A stretch of 64,000 nt of DNA from G942493215 sp942493215 (GTDB lineage: Bacteria > Bacillota_I > Bacilli_A > RF39 > UBA660). Positions 23,171 to 31,679 of the stretch are shown here, piece after piece. A program made the position numbers and the translations under genes. Every line of letters starts with the position of its first letter. Position 1 is the stretch's first letter. The DNA lies in the NCBI GenBank assembly GCA_942493215.1, contig OW818670.1:992001-1056000 (forward strand), read 5' to 3'. A model generated the notes under the pieces. It made no database searches, was not told the origin of the DNA, and was given only the letters and a program-made list of their open reading frames with translations.

Positions 23171-24824
23171 ATGTGTTTTTAATCCCTTTGAACTTTTTAA
23201 AAATATTTATTTTTTTAATTATTTTAGCAATATATTCTTTACCAAAGACTTTTTCTAATACACCATTTTTATAAGTTAAAACAGCGTATATTACAGATCC
23301 TATTAAGGCATACATAAATAATACTAGAACGATTATTATTTTACTTGAACCGTTTAAGTTAATAAAATGATTTAGAATTAGTATAGGAATAATCATAGCA
23401 ATAAGAGGAATAATTATATCTTTAAGAATTAATAAGATATCTTTAAAATGCATTTTTTCTTCTTTCTTTAGAATATTAAGAGCAATAACATAAGAAATAG
23501 TATAACCAAACATAGATGAGAAACATGCTCCATAAAAGGGATAAATGCCTATTTTATCACATAGATATATAAATGGTAGATCACATAAAGCATTAGTTAA
23601 GAATCCAGCAATAGTACAAATATATACAGCTTTAAATTTATTTAACCCTTGTAAAGAAGTACATATGACAATATTAACACTAGCAAATAAAGCTACAAAA
23701 GAAAGAATTCTTAAAATGATACCACCATAAGTACTACTACCATAGAATAGATAATAAATAGGATTAGCAAGAATACTCATTCCTACCGTAATAGGAATAG
23801 TTGTTACTAAAATAACACCTATTGCTTGATTAAAACGATTATTAACTTCTTGAAGATCTTTTTTAACATAGCTACTTACCATATGGGGTATAAGACTAAC
23901 TGATAGGCCCATCGCTACAGCGTTAATAATCATACATATTTTACTACCCCAAGTCGAAATAATACTGGCAATTGTCTCACTCTCTAATGATGAAAAATGT
24001 AGTGAAGAAAGACCTTTAATGACTAAAGCCTGATCAGTAATACTATATACATCGATGGCTATAGAAGTAATAATAAATGGTATAGCGTACGTAATAATCT
24101 TTTTAGTAATCTGTTTATTAGAGATATTATCAGGAGTAGTTATTTTATCTAAATTAAAATATTCTTTATTTTTTTTAATTTTTAAATGTAAGTACTGATA
24201 AGCAACAATTCCTCCAAAGAAGGCTCCTTGTAAAGCTATCGCCACACCAATACTAATACCCTTATTTAAGACATTAATGGTAATATATGCTCCCATTAAA
24301 ACAATAGCTATTCTAATAATTTGTTCTAACATCTGTGAAAAACTAGATGGTGCTATAAATTTATGTCCTTGTAAATATCCTCTTGCGATACTTAAGAAAG
24401 GAATAATAAGGAGACTAAAGGATATACTTTTGATAACAAGGGAAATATCTTCAATGGTATTACCACCAGTCATATTACCAATAAATATATAAGCAAATTC
24501 TTTTGAAAATACAAATAAAGCAAAGAAGGAAATAAGCGAAAACATTAAAATAATATTCCGACCAATTTTATAACTTCGTTCTTTTGCTTCATATAGTTGA
24601 AGAGTATTATATTCACTTATTATCTTACTCATTGCAATAGGTAAACCAGCTGTTGATATATCTAAAAATAATGAGTATATATTATAGGCGTATGAGTATA
24701 GACTACCGCCTTTTTCACCAACTATTGCATATAGGGGTACAACATATATCGCTCCTAATATTTTAATTAATATAATAGCAGAGGAAGCAATAATGGTTCC
24801 TTCAACAAAAGTATTTTTTTTCAT
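23169..24824 (-). CDS. MurJ/SpoVB-type lipid flippase (MOP superfamily)
   Basis: The 551-aa protein has about 14 hydrophobic segments and starts with KNTFVEGTIIASSAIILIKILGAIY-like sequence, characteristic of SpoVB/YtgP members of the polysaccharide transporter family. YtgP (MurJ) flips lipid II across the membrane; SpoVB does the spore counterpart. MurJ and SpoVB cannot be separated here by eye. The start at 24824 is chosen because AAGGA stands 8 bases ahead; an ATG 9 bases upstream overlaps that site. It may supply the lipid II made after MraY. Confidence 0.85.
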   Translation of the reverse strand: MKKNTFVEGTIIASSAIILIKILGAIYVVPLYAIVGEKGGSLYSYAYNIYSLFLDISTAGLPIAMSKIISEYNTLQLYEAKERSYKIGRNIILMFSLISFFALFVFSKEFAYIFIGNMTGGNTIEDISLVIKSISFSLLIIPFLSIARGYLQGHKFIAPSSFSQMLEQIIRIAIVLMGAYITINVLNKGISIGVAIALQGAFFGGIVAYQYLHLKIKKNKEYFNLDKITTPDNISNKQITKKIITYAIPFIITSIAIDVYSITDQALVIKGLSSLHFSSLESETIASIISTWGSKICMIINAVAMGLSVSLIPHMVSSYVKKDLQEVNNRFNQAIGVILVTTIPITVGMSILANPIYYLFYGSSTYGGIILRILSFVALFASVNIVICTSLQGLNKFKAVYICTIAGFLTNALCDLPFIYLCDKIGIYPFYGACFSSMFGYTISYVIALNILKKEEKMHFKDILLILKDIIIPLIAMIIPILILNHFINLNGSSKIIIVLVLFMYALIGSVIYAVLTYKNGVLEKVFGKEYIAKIIKKINIFKKFKGIKNT

Positions 24825-24911
24825 ACGCCACATCCTTATATTTAACCCTATATATAATTATAACAGTTCTTCATTTCATAGTAAACAAAATTGAAAATAA
24901 TGATTATTAAA

Positions 24912-24940
24912 CAAATAAAAAAACTGCTTACAAACAGTTT
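24912..24940 (-). terminator. Terminator of sspI
   Basis: Read on the minus strand, AAACTG and CAGTTT (24940-24935 and 24926-24921) form a short stem followed by a T run (24920-24915). Confidence 0.65.
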
Positions 24941-25144
24941 CTATACGCCCTTAATTATATTATCGATAATTAACTTTTTAGTGGCATCATCACTATTTTC
25001 CCATAATAATTCAAAGAAAACACCTAAACCGGGCAATGTTATTTCATCTTTAGCACTGATTGAAGCTTTAATAGATTCTTCAATATCATTATAACTACTA
25101 TTACTAAAGTTTTGGATAATACTTTTACGGATGTCTATTTTCAT
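24941..25144 (-). CDS. sspI: Small acid-soluble spore protein, SspI family
   Basis: The 67-aa protein follows the SspI pattern: KIDIRKSIIQNF at the N-terminus, a middle helix, then LPGLGVFFELLWENS, the family signature, and a C-terminal helix. Bacillus SspI is a minor spore core protein of about 71 aa. AGGAGTG precedes the ATG at 25144; the longer upstream frame lacks a ribosome site. Its presence suggests that this lineage sporulates or descends from sporulating ancestors. Confidence 0.85.
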   Translation of the reverse strand: MKIDIRKSIIQNFSNSSYNDIEESIKASISAKDEITLPGLGVFFELLWENSDDATKKLIIDNIIKGV

Positions 25145-25250
25145 TCTATCACTCCTAACTATATTTTGGTAAATTATGGACAATTTATGTGAAAAATATT
25201 TCTTTTTTTAAAATATTATTGTATAATTACAGTAGAGGAGGAGAAGAAAA

Positions 25251-25802
25251 ATGGAATGGTTATTAATTATCTTGGTAGTTATTATCTTAATTGCGGCTTT
25301 TTTAGTTAGCAATTACAATGTTTTAGTCAAATTAAGAAATATGGTTAAGGATCAATGGGCTCAAATCGATGTTTTATTAAAAAGAAGAGCTGATTTAATT
25401 CCTAACCTAGTAGAAACAGTAAAGGGTTATGCTGGTCATGAGAAAGATACTTTAGATGCGGTTATCAGTGCTCGTAATAAAGCTGTTAGCGCAACATCTG
25501 CTCATGATGAAATGGAAGCAAATGGTGAACTTACTAAAGCTTTAGGAAGATTATTTGCTTTAACAGAGGCTTATCCTGATTTAAAAGCTAATACTAATTT
25601 TATGGATTTACAAGCTAATTTAAAAGAAACAGAAGATAAGATATCATTTGCTAGACAATTCTATAATGATACAGTCTTAAAATATAAAAACAAATTAGAG
25701 ATGTTTCCATCAAATGTTGTAGCCGGTCTTTTTGGATTTAAACCTGCAGAATTCTTTGAAGCTACAGAAGCTGAAAAAGAAGTTCCAAAAGTTCAATTTT
25801 AA
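25251..25802 (+). CDS. lemA: LemA family protein
   Basis: The 183-aa protein has an N-terminal membrane helix (residues ~4-20) followed by a helical bundle with NYNVLVKLRNMVKDQWAQID, RRADLIPNLVETVKGY and the C-terminal PSNVVAGLFGFKPAEFFEA, all typical of LemA. Topology predicts a short outside N-terminus and a large cytoplasmic domain. AGAGGAGGAG is the ribosome site. A DUF2207 gene follows, the usual genomic partner. The molecular function of the pair is not established. Confidence 0.95.
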   Translation: MEWLLIILVVIILIAAFLVSNYNVLVKLRNMVKDQWAQIDVLLKRRADLIPNLVETVKGYAGHEKDTLDAVISARNKAVSATSAHDEMEANGELTKALGRLFALTEAYPDLKANTNFMDLQANLKETEDKISFARQFYNDTVLKYKNKLEMFPSNVVAGLFGFKPAEFFEATEAEKEVPKVQF

Positions 25803-25824
25803 GCTTACTTAGGTAAGCTTTTTT
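25801..25824 (+). terminator. Hairpin between lemA and the DUF2207 gene
   Basis: AAGCTTAC (25801-25808) and GTAAGCTT (25813-25820) form an 8-bp stem with a TTAG loop followed by TTTT. It may attenuate the downstream gene, whose only upstream purine-rich site (AGGTAAG) lies in the stem-loop. Confidence 0.7.
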
Positions 25825-27724
25825 GAAAATGAAGAAGAAATTAATTGGCATAGTACTATTATTAGTACTATTTATTCCTTTTAAAATAGGAGCTTATAAT
25901 GCAGGAATAAGTAACTATTTTATTGATGCCAAAGTATTAAATAATGGTGATTTAAGTGTTCGAGAAATATTTACTTTAGAAGGGGACTTTAATGGTTTTG
26001 AAAGAATCATTAACTATCGTAATTCTAGTGCTCCAACCTTTGATGGCAGTACTGAATCATTCATGGGTAGTGATATATATAATGGTTTAGATATTGTAAT
26101 TAATGATGTAAAGGCTATTACTGGAACGGGCTCTTTTGATGATTTAAATAAAGAAGGCACACCTTTTAATCAAACAATTAGTGCTGATACTGGTGATTAT
26201 GGTGTTTATACTAAAGAAAGTTCTACTGATGGAGTAAGCATTCGCATATATAATCCTAGTAGTTATAATACCCATAGTTTTTATATTGATTATACCATTA
26301 AAAATCTGGGTATTGTTCATCAAGATATTGCTGAAATGGGTTGGAATATTTTTAGTAATGAATTAAGTGAAAGTATTGGCAATTTTGAGTTACATATTAA
26401 TATTCCTAATAATGCTAATTTATTAAAAGGATGGGCTCATGGACCACTATATGGTGATATTAAAATTGTTGATAATAACAATATTAAAGTTACTATTAAA
26501 GAATTAGATGCTAATACAGCGATGGATGTTCGTTTTGCTTTTGATAAGACAGTTTTATCAAGTAGCACTAAAACAACTCAGTATCAAGCCTTAGATAAAA
26601 TAATTGAAGGTGAAACTGCGAAAGCTGATGAAGCTAATCAAGAAAGAGAAGAAGTAAAAAAACAAATAGAAGCTGAAAGAAAAGCTCGTGAACTTCGGAC
26701 TAAAATAATGTATGTTTTAATACCTCTTTATTTATTAGGTTTAATTTATATAATTTATCGTAATTATCGTAAATATGATAAGGAGTATGAAGCAACTTTA
26801 AAGAGCGATTATTATCGTGACTTTCCAGAAGATTATGGTCCAGAAGTAGTTGGTTATTTAATTAGGAGAAATGTTTCTAATAATGATTTATCAGCTTCCA
26901 TTTTATACTTAATATATCGTAAGAATATTAAATATGAAGTTAAAGATAAGAAAGATTATCTATTGATCCTAAATAATAGAGATGGTTTAAATGAAACCGA
27001 AGGAAAATTAGTGGATTGGCTTTTTGATGATAGTACGCAGATTAGTTTATCTGAATTAAAGAAAAAAGCTAAGTCTAGTTATAGTTCTTTCTTAACAAAT
27101 TATAATAATTGGTTAAGTAGTGCCAGATCTTTAGGAAAAAGTTATCAATTCTTTGAAGATAATAATAAAGGTAAAGTATTATTAGCTCTTTATTGTATTA
27201 TTGGTTTTTTAGCATTTGTATTTGCTATTAATACTGATGTTGATGAACTATTACTATTTATCTTAATTTGTGCTTCATTTGGATCTTTAATATATATTAT
27301 GGCTAGTACCAAAAAAACTATTAAAGGGAATGAAGATTATACCAAATGGAAGGCTTTAAAAAAATTTATGCTTGATTTTGGTAATATGAAAGAAAAAGAT
27401 TTGCCAGAAATTGTTCTATGGGAAAAATATTTAGTTTATGCTGTAACCTTAGGGTGTGCTACTAAATTAGCTAAAACTATGGAAGTAAAAATGGCAGATA
27501 TGAATAATGTTTATAATAACAATATGTTTGATCCATATGCTTTTAATAATATGATGATTATGTCTAATATTGTTAATAGTAGTGTTCAATCAGCCGTTAA
27601 TGATGCCCGGGCTGAACAAAGCCGTGTTAATTCATCTAATTATTCATCAGGTGGTGGCTTTGGAGGTGGTTTCTCTGGTGGTGGAGGATCATTTGGTGGC
27701 GGCGGCGGTGGCGGTCGTTTCTAA
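25823..27724 (+). CDS. DUF2207 membrane protein with glycine-rich C-terminus
   Basis: The 633-aa protein has a signal/anchor (residues ~5-22), a predicted extracellular beta-rich DUF2207 domain to about residue 250, a charged coiled segment, a membrane helix near residue 298, a winged-helix-like cytoplasmic region, two helices near residues 455-490, and a C-terminal GGGFGGGFSGGGGSFGGG tail. This layout is standard for DUF2207 proteins found beside lemA. The start is uncertain: TTG 25823 has AGGTAAG at a suitable distance, while ATG 25829 has none. Function is unknown; surface or envelope maintenance is a guess. Confidence 0.88.
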   Translation: MKMKKKLIGIVLLLVLFIPFKIGAYNAGISNYFIDAKVLNNGDLSVREIFTLEGDFNGFERIINYRNSSAPTFDGSTESFMGSDIYNGLDIVINDVKAITGTGSFDDLNKEGTPFNQTISADTGDYGVYTKESSTDGVSIRIYNPSSYNTHSFYIDYTIKNLGIVHQDIAEMGWNIFSNELSESIGNFELHINIPNNANLLKGWAHGPLYGDIKIVDNNNIKVTIKELDANTAMDVRFAFDKTVLSSSTKTTQYQALDKIIEGETAKADEANQEREEVKKQIEAERKARELRTKIMYVLIPLYLLGLIYIIYRNYRKYDKEYEATLKSDYYRDFPEDYGPEVVGYLIRRNVSNNDLSASILYLIYRKNIKYEVKDKKDYLLILNNRDGLNETEGKLVDWLFDDSTQISLSELKKKAKSSYSSFLTNYNNWLSSARSLGKSYQFFEDNNKGKVLLALYCIIGFLAFVFAINTDVDELLLFILICASFGSLIYIMASTKKTIKGNEDYTKWKALKKFMLDFGNMKEKDLPEIVLWEKYLVYAVTLGCATKLAKTMEVKMADMNNVYNNNMFDPYAFNNMMIMSNIVNSSVQSAVNDARAEQSRVNSSNYSSGGGFGGGFSGGGGSFGGGGGGGRF

Positions 27725-27725
27725 C

Positions 27726-27755
27726 AAAAAACTGTTGATTTCAACAGTTTTTTTA
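27726..27755. terminator. Bidirectional terminator
   Basis: AAACTGTTGA (27729-27738) pairs with TCAACAGTTT (27741-27750) and a T run follows. It lies between converging genes. Confidence 0.8.
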
Positions 27756-28163
27756 TAGCATTTGATAGCTCGATGCGTTATAACCACTTGCTGGATTATT
27801 ACCAGTATTAGTCATATTATTTGGTCGACCAACCATACTCTCTAGTTGTGATACTCGTCTTTCTAATGAGTATAACTGTTGTCTTATTGCATTTATTTCT
27901 TGATCAGAAGTACCATCCATACCAACATTTACTTCAGTTGTTGGAACTCCCATATTCATACCACTTGTTGGCATATTCATACCCATTCCTGGCATACCCA
28001 TACCAGCACCTGGACCACCCATTCCTGGCATACCCATTCCCGGCATTCCCATACCAGCACCTGGGCCACTCATTCCTGGCATACCCATTCCCGGCATTCC
28101 CATACCTTGATATGGTTGATACATAGGGAAGGGACTAGCACCACAATCGCGATTATCTTTCAT
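27753..28163 (-). CDS. Met/Gly/Pro-rich repeat protein with C-terminal coiled coil
   Basis: The 136-aa product has a short N-terminus with one Cys, then about 60 residues of GMGMPGM-type repeats separated by GPGA, then a helical segment EINAIRQQLYSLERRVSQLE suited to a coiled coil, and an Asn-rich tail. GGAG on the minus strand lies 8 bases before the ATG at 28163. The low-complexity plus coiled-coil layout recalls spore coat or cell-surface proteins of Firmicutes, but no family is certain. It is divergent from trmB. Confidence 0.7.
   Translation of the reverse strand: MKDNRDCGASPFPMYQPYQGMGMPGMGMPGMSGPGAGMGMPGMGMPGMGGPGAGMGMPGMGMNMPTSGMNMGVPTTEVNVGMDGTSDQEINAIRQQLYSLERRVSQLESMVGRPNNMTNTGNNPASGYNASSYQML
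28003..28104. repeat. 51-bp tandem repeat inside the Met/Gly-rich gene
   Basis: Two near-identical 51-bp units start at 28003 and 28054 and a partial unit lies upstream. They encode the GMGMPGM...GPGA blocks in frame, so copy number change would not break the gene. Confidence 0.85.
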
Positions 28164-28205
28164 TTTACACACTCCTTTTTTGTCCTATTTAATTATATGC
28201 ATTTG

Positions 28206-28235
28206 TTTACATTTGGGTACTTAATATGGTAAAAT
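28206..28235 (+). promoter_or_regulatory. Promoter of trmB
   Basis: TTTACA (28206-28211) and TAAAAT (28230-28235) are 18 bases apart, with TGG before the -10. Confidence 0.55.
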
Positions 28236-28268
28236 AAATATGCAATATAATTAGTGAGGATGGAAGTT

Positions 28269-28931
28269 ATGCGCTTAAAAAATATAAAAGGCTCTCATAA
28301 TATGATAAACAACTCATTATATGTTATTAATAATCCTGAATATTATTGTGGGCATTGGCAAGAACTATTTAATAATAATAATCCCTTTAGAATCGAAATT
28401 GGTACCGGAAAGGGTGATTTTATTATTAATCAGGCACTATCTAATCCCCATCTTAATTTTATTGGTATTGAAAAATATGATAGTGTTTTAGTTCGAGCTG
28501 TTCAAAAGATGGAACATCTTGATTTACCTAATTTAAGATTTATTCGAATGGATGCAATTGATATCGAAAAGATCTTTAATCAGGAAATTGATTTAATTTA
28601 TCTTAATTTTTCTGATCCATGGCCTAAAAAAAGACACCAGGATCGTCGTCTTACAAGTATGGTCTTTCTAAATAGATATAATAATATATTTAAAAATGAT
28701 AGTCATATAATAATGAAAACTGATAATCGTTTATTATTTGAATATTCATCAATGAGTCTAACTCAATATGGTTATTATATTGAAAACATTACTTTTGATT
28801 TATATAAATCTGATATTACCGATAATATTCCTACCGAGTATGAAAAACGTTTTGTTGAAGCTGGTAAAAGCATTTATCGGGGTGAATTTATTAAAAAAAG
28901 ACAACAAATTGACAATAACACAAAAAAATAG
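28269..28931 (+). CDS. trmB: tRNA (guanine-N7)-methyltransferase
   Basis: TrmB makes m7G46 in tRNA using S-adenosylmethionine. The 220-aa protein shows RIEIGTGKGDFI (SAM motif I), GIEKYDSV, YLNFSDPWPKKRHQDRRL (the family's catalytic signature) and the C-terminal PTEYEKRF. The start at 28269 gives the normal length; GAGG at 28256-28259 is 9 bases upstream. The lipoprotein gene downstream has its own extended -10 at 28952-28960. Confidence 0.95.
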   Translation: MRLKNIKGSHNMINNSLYVINNPEYYCGHWQELFNNNNPFRIEIGTGKGDFIINQALSNPHLNFIGIEKYDSVLVRAVQKMEHLDLPNLRFIRMDAIDIEKIFNQEIDLIYLNFSDPWPKKRHQDRRLTSMVFLNRYNNIFKNDSHIIMKTDNRLLFEYSSMSLTQYGYYIENITFDLYKSDITDNIPTEYEKRFVEAGKSIYRGEFIKKRQQIDNNTKK

Positions 28932-28980
28932 TTTTATAAGTTGCCAACTTTTGGTATAATATAAGGGAAGAGTGGTAAAG

Positions 28981-29628
28981 ATGAAGAAAACCATCATCAT
29001 TTTGTTATTAGCGTTACTATTAACAGGGTGTACAGTTGTACGAATAGATACTAATAGTATCGACAATATTATAAGCGTGGTATTATCCAAAAATAACCAC
29101 TTATTTAACGTGATAGGTAGAGGATACAAGTATTATGTACCACGAGGAGTAAGTTTTATTGATAGTGATGAATATAATAATAAATTATATTCTGATGGTA
29201 ATTACTATTATTTATATATTGATATTATAAGTTACTATCATCAAAAGAAACAAACATTTGTTGAAGATAAGAAAGCATATTATTCTAAAACCATATCTAT
29301 TAATGGCAAAGAAGGATATCTTGAAATTAATAAAGTTAAAGATAAATATTTAGTAGAATTTATGTATAATTATGCTAAAATTGAAGTATTAACTAATAAG
29401 AAAGATATTAATTTAGTTGTACTTAATGCCTCATATATTTTATCGACTATAAAATTTAATAACAATGTCATTAAACTAGCGCTTGATGATGAATATTTTA
29501 CCAGTAAAGAAGAACAGTATGATATCTTTACTAGTAAAAAGAATACTAGTAATAAACTAGAGTATTCTAGTGAGGATGACAATCAAACAGATGCACCAAC
29601 TGATCAGCCATATAAAGGAGCGAATTAA
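28981..29628 (+). CDS. Lipoprotein of unknown function
   Basis: The 215-aa protein begins with a lipoprotein signal peptide, KKTIIILLLALLLTGC, with a lipobox ending at Cys about residue 17. The mature part is mixed alpha/beta (residues ~30-165), followed by an acidic Ser/Asp/Thr-rich tail. It is first in an apparent operon with four downstream genes through 31211. ATG 28981 is chosen because AGAGTGG lies just upstream. No family is recognised. Confidence 0.75.
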   Translation: MKKTIIILLLALLLTGCTVVRIDTNSIDNIISVVLSKNNHLFNVIGRGYKYYVPRGVSFIDSDEYNNKLYSDGNYYYLYIDIISYYHQKKQTFVEDKKAYYSKTISINGKEGYLEINKVKDKYLVEFMYNYAKIEVLTNKKDINLVVLNASYILSTIKFNNNVIKLALDDEYFTSKEEQYDIFTSKKNTSNKLEYSSEDDNQTDAPTDQPYKGAN

Positions 29629-29631
29629 AAT

Positions 29632-30447
29632 ATGGGAATAATGGACAAACTTAAAAATATGTTCACCGAAGAAGTGGATGATGAAGTAAAACCAATTAAA
29701 AAAGATATTATTCAGGTGGAAATTCCAGCGGCAAAATCGGAACCAGCTTCAAGGGTTGAAGATGTTGAACGAAATATTACATCTGAACATCATGCACCAG
29801 AGCCACCAGAGCCTCCTAAACGTGAAGAAAAATTTGTTTTTCCCGTTTATTTTGATGACAAAGATTTTGATGAATTAGATAAGCCAAAAGAAAAACCTAA
29901 GGCTGTTGTTACTAAAGAACCATATAGTGGTACAAGACAACAACAACCAAAAGAGATTAAAAAAATATTTAAACCTTCACCCGTTATTTCGCCAGTCTAT
30001 GGTATTCTTGATAAAAATTATAGTAAGGATAGTATTGTTACTAAAAAGACTACTAGTAGTGAATTAAGAAGTCGTCGTACTAATCCTTTAACAGTTGATG
30101 ATGTAAGAAGAAAAGCCTTTGGAAACCTAGAAGAAGATTTAGAGAGTACACTAACTTATGAACATAAAGAATCATTCTTCTTAAGTGATTCTGATGATAT
30201 TAAACAAGAAGTAGATATTATTGATGAATTAGATTTAAAATCAGAAGTAATTGCGCCTGATGTAGCTATTGATGATATGATTGAAGATCATGAAAGTATC
30301 AAAGAAAATGAATATCGTCATGCGAGTGAAAATGATGACAATATGGTGGAAGAACAATTGAATAAATTAGATAGTAATGATGATAAAGTAGTTGAGAGTG
30401 ATTTGTTTAATTTAATTGATTCAATGTATCGCGGAAAAGAGGAATAA
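29632..30447 (+). CDS. Acidic, largely disordered protein
   Basis: This 271-aa protein is rich in Glu, Asp, Lys and Pro with no membrane helix. It opens with GIMDKLKNMFTEE, has a central motif KPSPVISPVYGILDKNYSKD that looks conserved and structured, and ends with a short helix DLFNLIDSMYRG. Such short motifs in a disordered acidic chain often act as docking sites. The gene starts 4 bases after the lipoprotein and ends 1 base before the YtxG-like gene, so the three are probably one operon. Function is unknown. Confidence 0.6.
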   Translation: MGIMDKLKNMFTEEVDDEVKPIKKDIIQVEIPAAKSEPASRVEDVERNITSEHHAPEPPEPPKREEKFVFPVYFDDKDFDELDKPKEKPKAVVTKEPYSGTRQQQPKEIKKIFKPSPVISPVYGILDKNYSKDSIVTKKTTSSELRSRRTNPLTVDDVRRKAFGNLEEDLESTLTYEHKESFFLSDSDDIKQEVDIIDELDLKSEVIAPDVAIDDMIEDHESIKENEYRHASENDDNMVEEQLNKLDSNDDKVVESDLFNLIDSMYRGKEE

Positions 30448-30448
30448 A

Positions 30449-30742
30449 ATGATAAGTTTTGAAGATGCAATGCTTGTAATAATTTATGTTTTATTAGCTA
30501 TACTATTAGTAGCATTAATTGTACTTGTTGTTAGAACTATTAAAACTTTAGGTAAGGTAGATACAATGGTTGATGATATAAATCATAAAATTAATAAATT
30601 AAATGGTTTATTTAATATTATTGATACAACAACTGATCATTTATCTAATATAACCGATAAAATAGTAGAAGTTACAACAGGTGCTATAGGCAGGTTTTTT
30701 AATAAAAAAAGAGAAGAAAGTGAGGATGACAATAATGAGTGA
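30449..30742 (+). CDS. DUF948/YtxG-like membrane protein
   Basis: The 97-aa protein has one N-terminal membrane helix (residues ~8-28) and a helical region with heptad spacing, as in DUF948 (YtxG) proteins. AAAGAGGA is 5 bases from ATG 30449. It overlaps the YtxH-like gene by 8 bases, mirroring the ytxG-ytxH pair of Bacillus. Confidence 0.65.
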   Translation: MISFEDAMLVIIYVLLAILLVALIVLVVRTIKTLGKVDTMVDDINHKINKLNGLFNIIDTTTDHLSNITDKIVEVTTGAIGRFFNKKREESEDDNNE

Positions 30743-31211
30743 AAAAAAAGGTGGATTTGGTAAATTTTTAACAGGCGTTGCTATTGGAGCAGGTATAGGT
30801 GTTCTTTTTGCTCCTAAAAAGGGTAGTGAAACAAGAAAAGAATTAAAGAGTAAACTTGATGAGATGATTGCTAAAGTAAAAGATATTGATATTGATGAAG
30901 TAAAAACTAATGTTGAAAATAAAGTATATGAAATAAGAATGGAACTAGAAGAATTAGATAAAGAAAAGATCTTAGCAATGGCTAAAAGCAAAGCTAAAAA
31001 AATTCAAGATATGGCTGAAGAATTATTTGAATATACTTTAGAAAAAGGAACTCCTGTTTTAGAAAAGACTGCTAGTTCTATTAAAGAAAAAGCAGTTGAA
31101 GCTACTACCGAAGTACTAAATAAATTAGAAAAAAATATTGAAACAGCTAAAGAAGAGTTAGCAAGTAAAGAACCAACTAAACCTAATAAGAAAAATAATA
31201 GTAATGAATAA
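30735..31211 (+). CDS. YtxH-domain protein
   Basis: The 158-aa protein starts with GGFGKFLTGVAIGAGIGVLFAPKKGSETR, cut here by domain logic into a Gly-zipper helix and the APKKGSETR motif typical of YtxH-like proteins. A long charged amphipathic helix follows. It is translationally coupled to the YtxG-like gene. The Bacillus homologs belong to a stress operon; here no stress promoter is seen. Confidence 0.8.
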   Translation: MSEKKGGFGKFLTGVAIGAGIGVLFAPKKGSETRKELKSKLDEMIAKVKDIDIDEVKTNVENKVYEIRMELEELDKEKILAMAKSKAKKIQDMAEELFEYTLEKGTPVLEKTASSIKEKAVEATTEVLNKLEKNIETAKEELASKEPTKPNKKNNSNE

Positions 31212-31238
31212 AAAAAGATATTTTTATATCTTTTTTTA
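31211..31238 (+). terminator. Terminator of the lipoprotein-ytxH operon
   Basis: AAAAAAGATAT (31211-31221) pairs with ATATCTTTTTT and a T run follows. Confidence 0.75.
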
Positions 31239-31334
31239 TTTTAATATTATGTAATTTCTACTGCTAATTTATATATTACTTTACTACAAATTTTAAATAT
31301 GTTATACTTATAGTAACTTAAGGAGGAATTTAAT

Positions 31335-31520
31335 ATGGAAGAGCTAAAAGATACAACAAATCCTAAAATAGAACCTAGTGATAAATTATATCCTGGGGAT
31401 AAACCTAATAATAAATTATATCCTGGAGATAAACCTAATAATATACTATATCCTGGAGAAAAACCCATTAATATAGTGTATCCTAAAACTGAACCTGTTG
31501 AAGAACCAAGAAGAAGATAA
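31335..31520 (+). CDS. Small tandem-repeat protein (LYPGDKPNN repeats)
   Basis: A 61-aa polar protein built from three and a half copies of a 10-residue unit K/ILYPGDKPNN, flanked by acidic and basic ends. AGGAGG precedes the ATG. There is no signal peptide or membrane helix. A strong terminator follows, so it is monocistronic. Function is unknown; the repeat could be a linear binding or structural element. Confidence 0.6.
   Translation: MEELKDTTNPKIEPSDKLYPGDKPNNKLYPGDKPNNILYPGEKPINIVYPKTEPVEEPRRR
31383..31472. repeat. 30-bp tandem repeat, 3 units
   Basis: Units at 31383-31412, 31413-31442 and 31443-31472, plus a partial fourth, encode the Tyr-Pro-Gly-Asp repeats. The first two differ at one base. 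Confidence 0.85.
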
Positions 31521-31549
31521 AATTTGCGATAAAATTCGCAAGTTTTTTA
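31521..31549 (+). terminator. Terminator of the small repeat-protein gene
   Basis: AATTTGCGA (31521-31529) pairs with TCGCAAGTT (31536-31544) with one G-T pair, then a T run. Confidence 0.8.
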
Positions 31550-31558
31550 TTTTAGGTA

Positions 31559-31587
31559 TTGCCAAAACTTGGAAAAGGGTCTATAAT
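31559..31587 (+). promoter_or_regulatory. Promoter of the ABC exporter operon
   Basis: TTGCCA (31559-31564) and TATAAT (31582-31587) are 17 bases apart. A ~90-base leader without evident structure follows before the first ATG. Confidence 0.75.
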
Positions 31588-31679
31588 GAATCTCGACGTT
31601 TCGCAAAATTTACATAATTATACATAACTACTACATCAGGAATATGTGGATTTTTTGCGTTGTCTAGAAGGGGATATTC

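Noticed and set aside
27821..28232. Open frames rich in His/Thr/Ser opposite the Met/Gly-rich gene
   Set aside because: They mirror the 51-bp repeat on the other strand, have no ribosome site, and the minus-strand gene has both a site and a sensible protein.
28003..31472. Possible CRISPR array from the short repeats at 28003 and 31383
   Set aside because: The repeats are tandem without unique spacers, multiples of three, and encode protein repeats; no cas genes are present.
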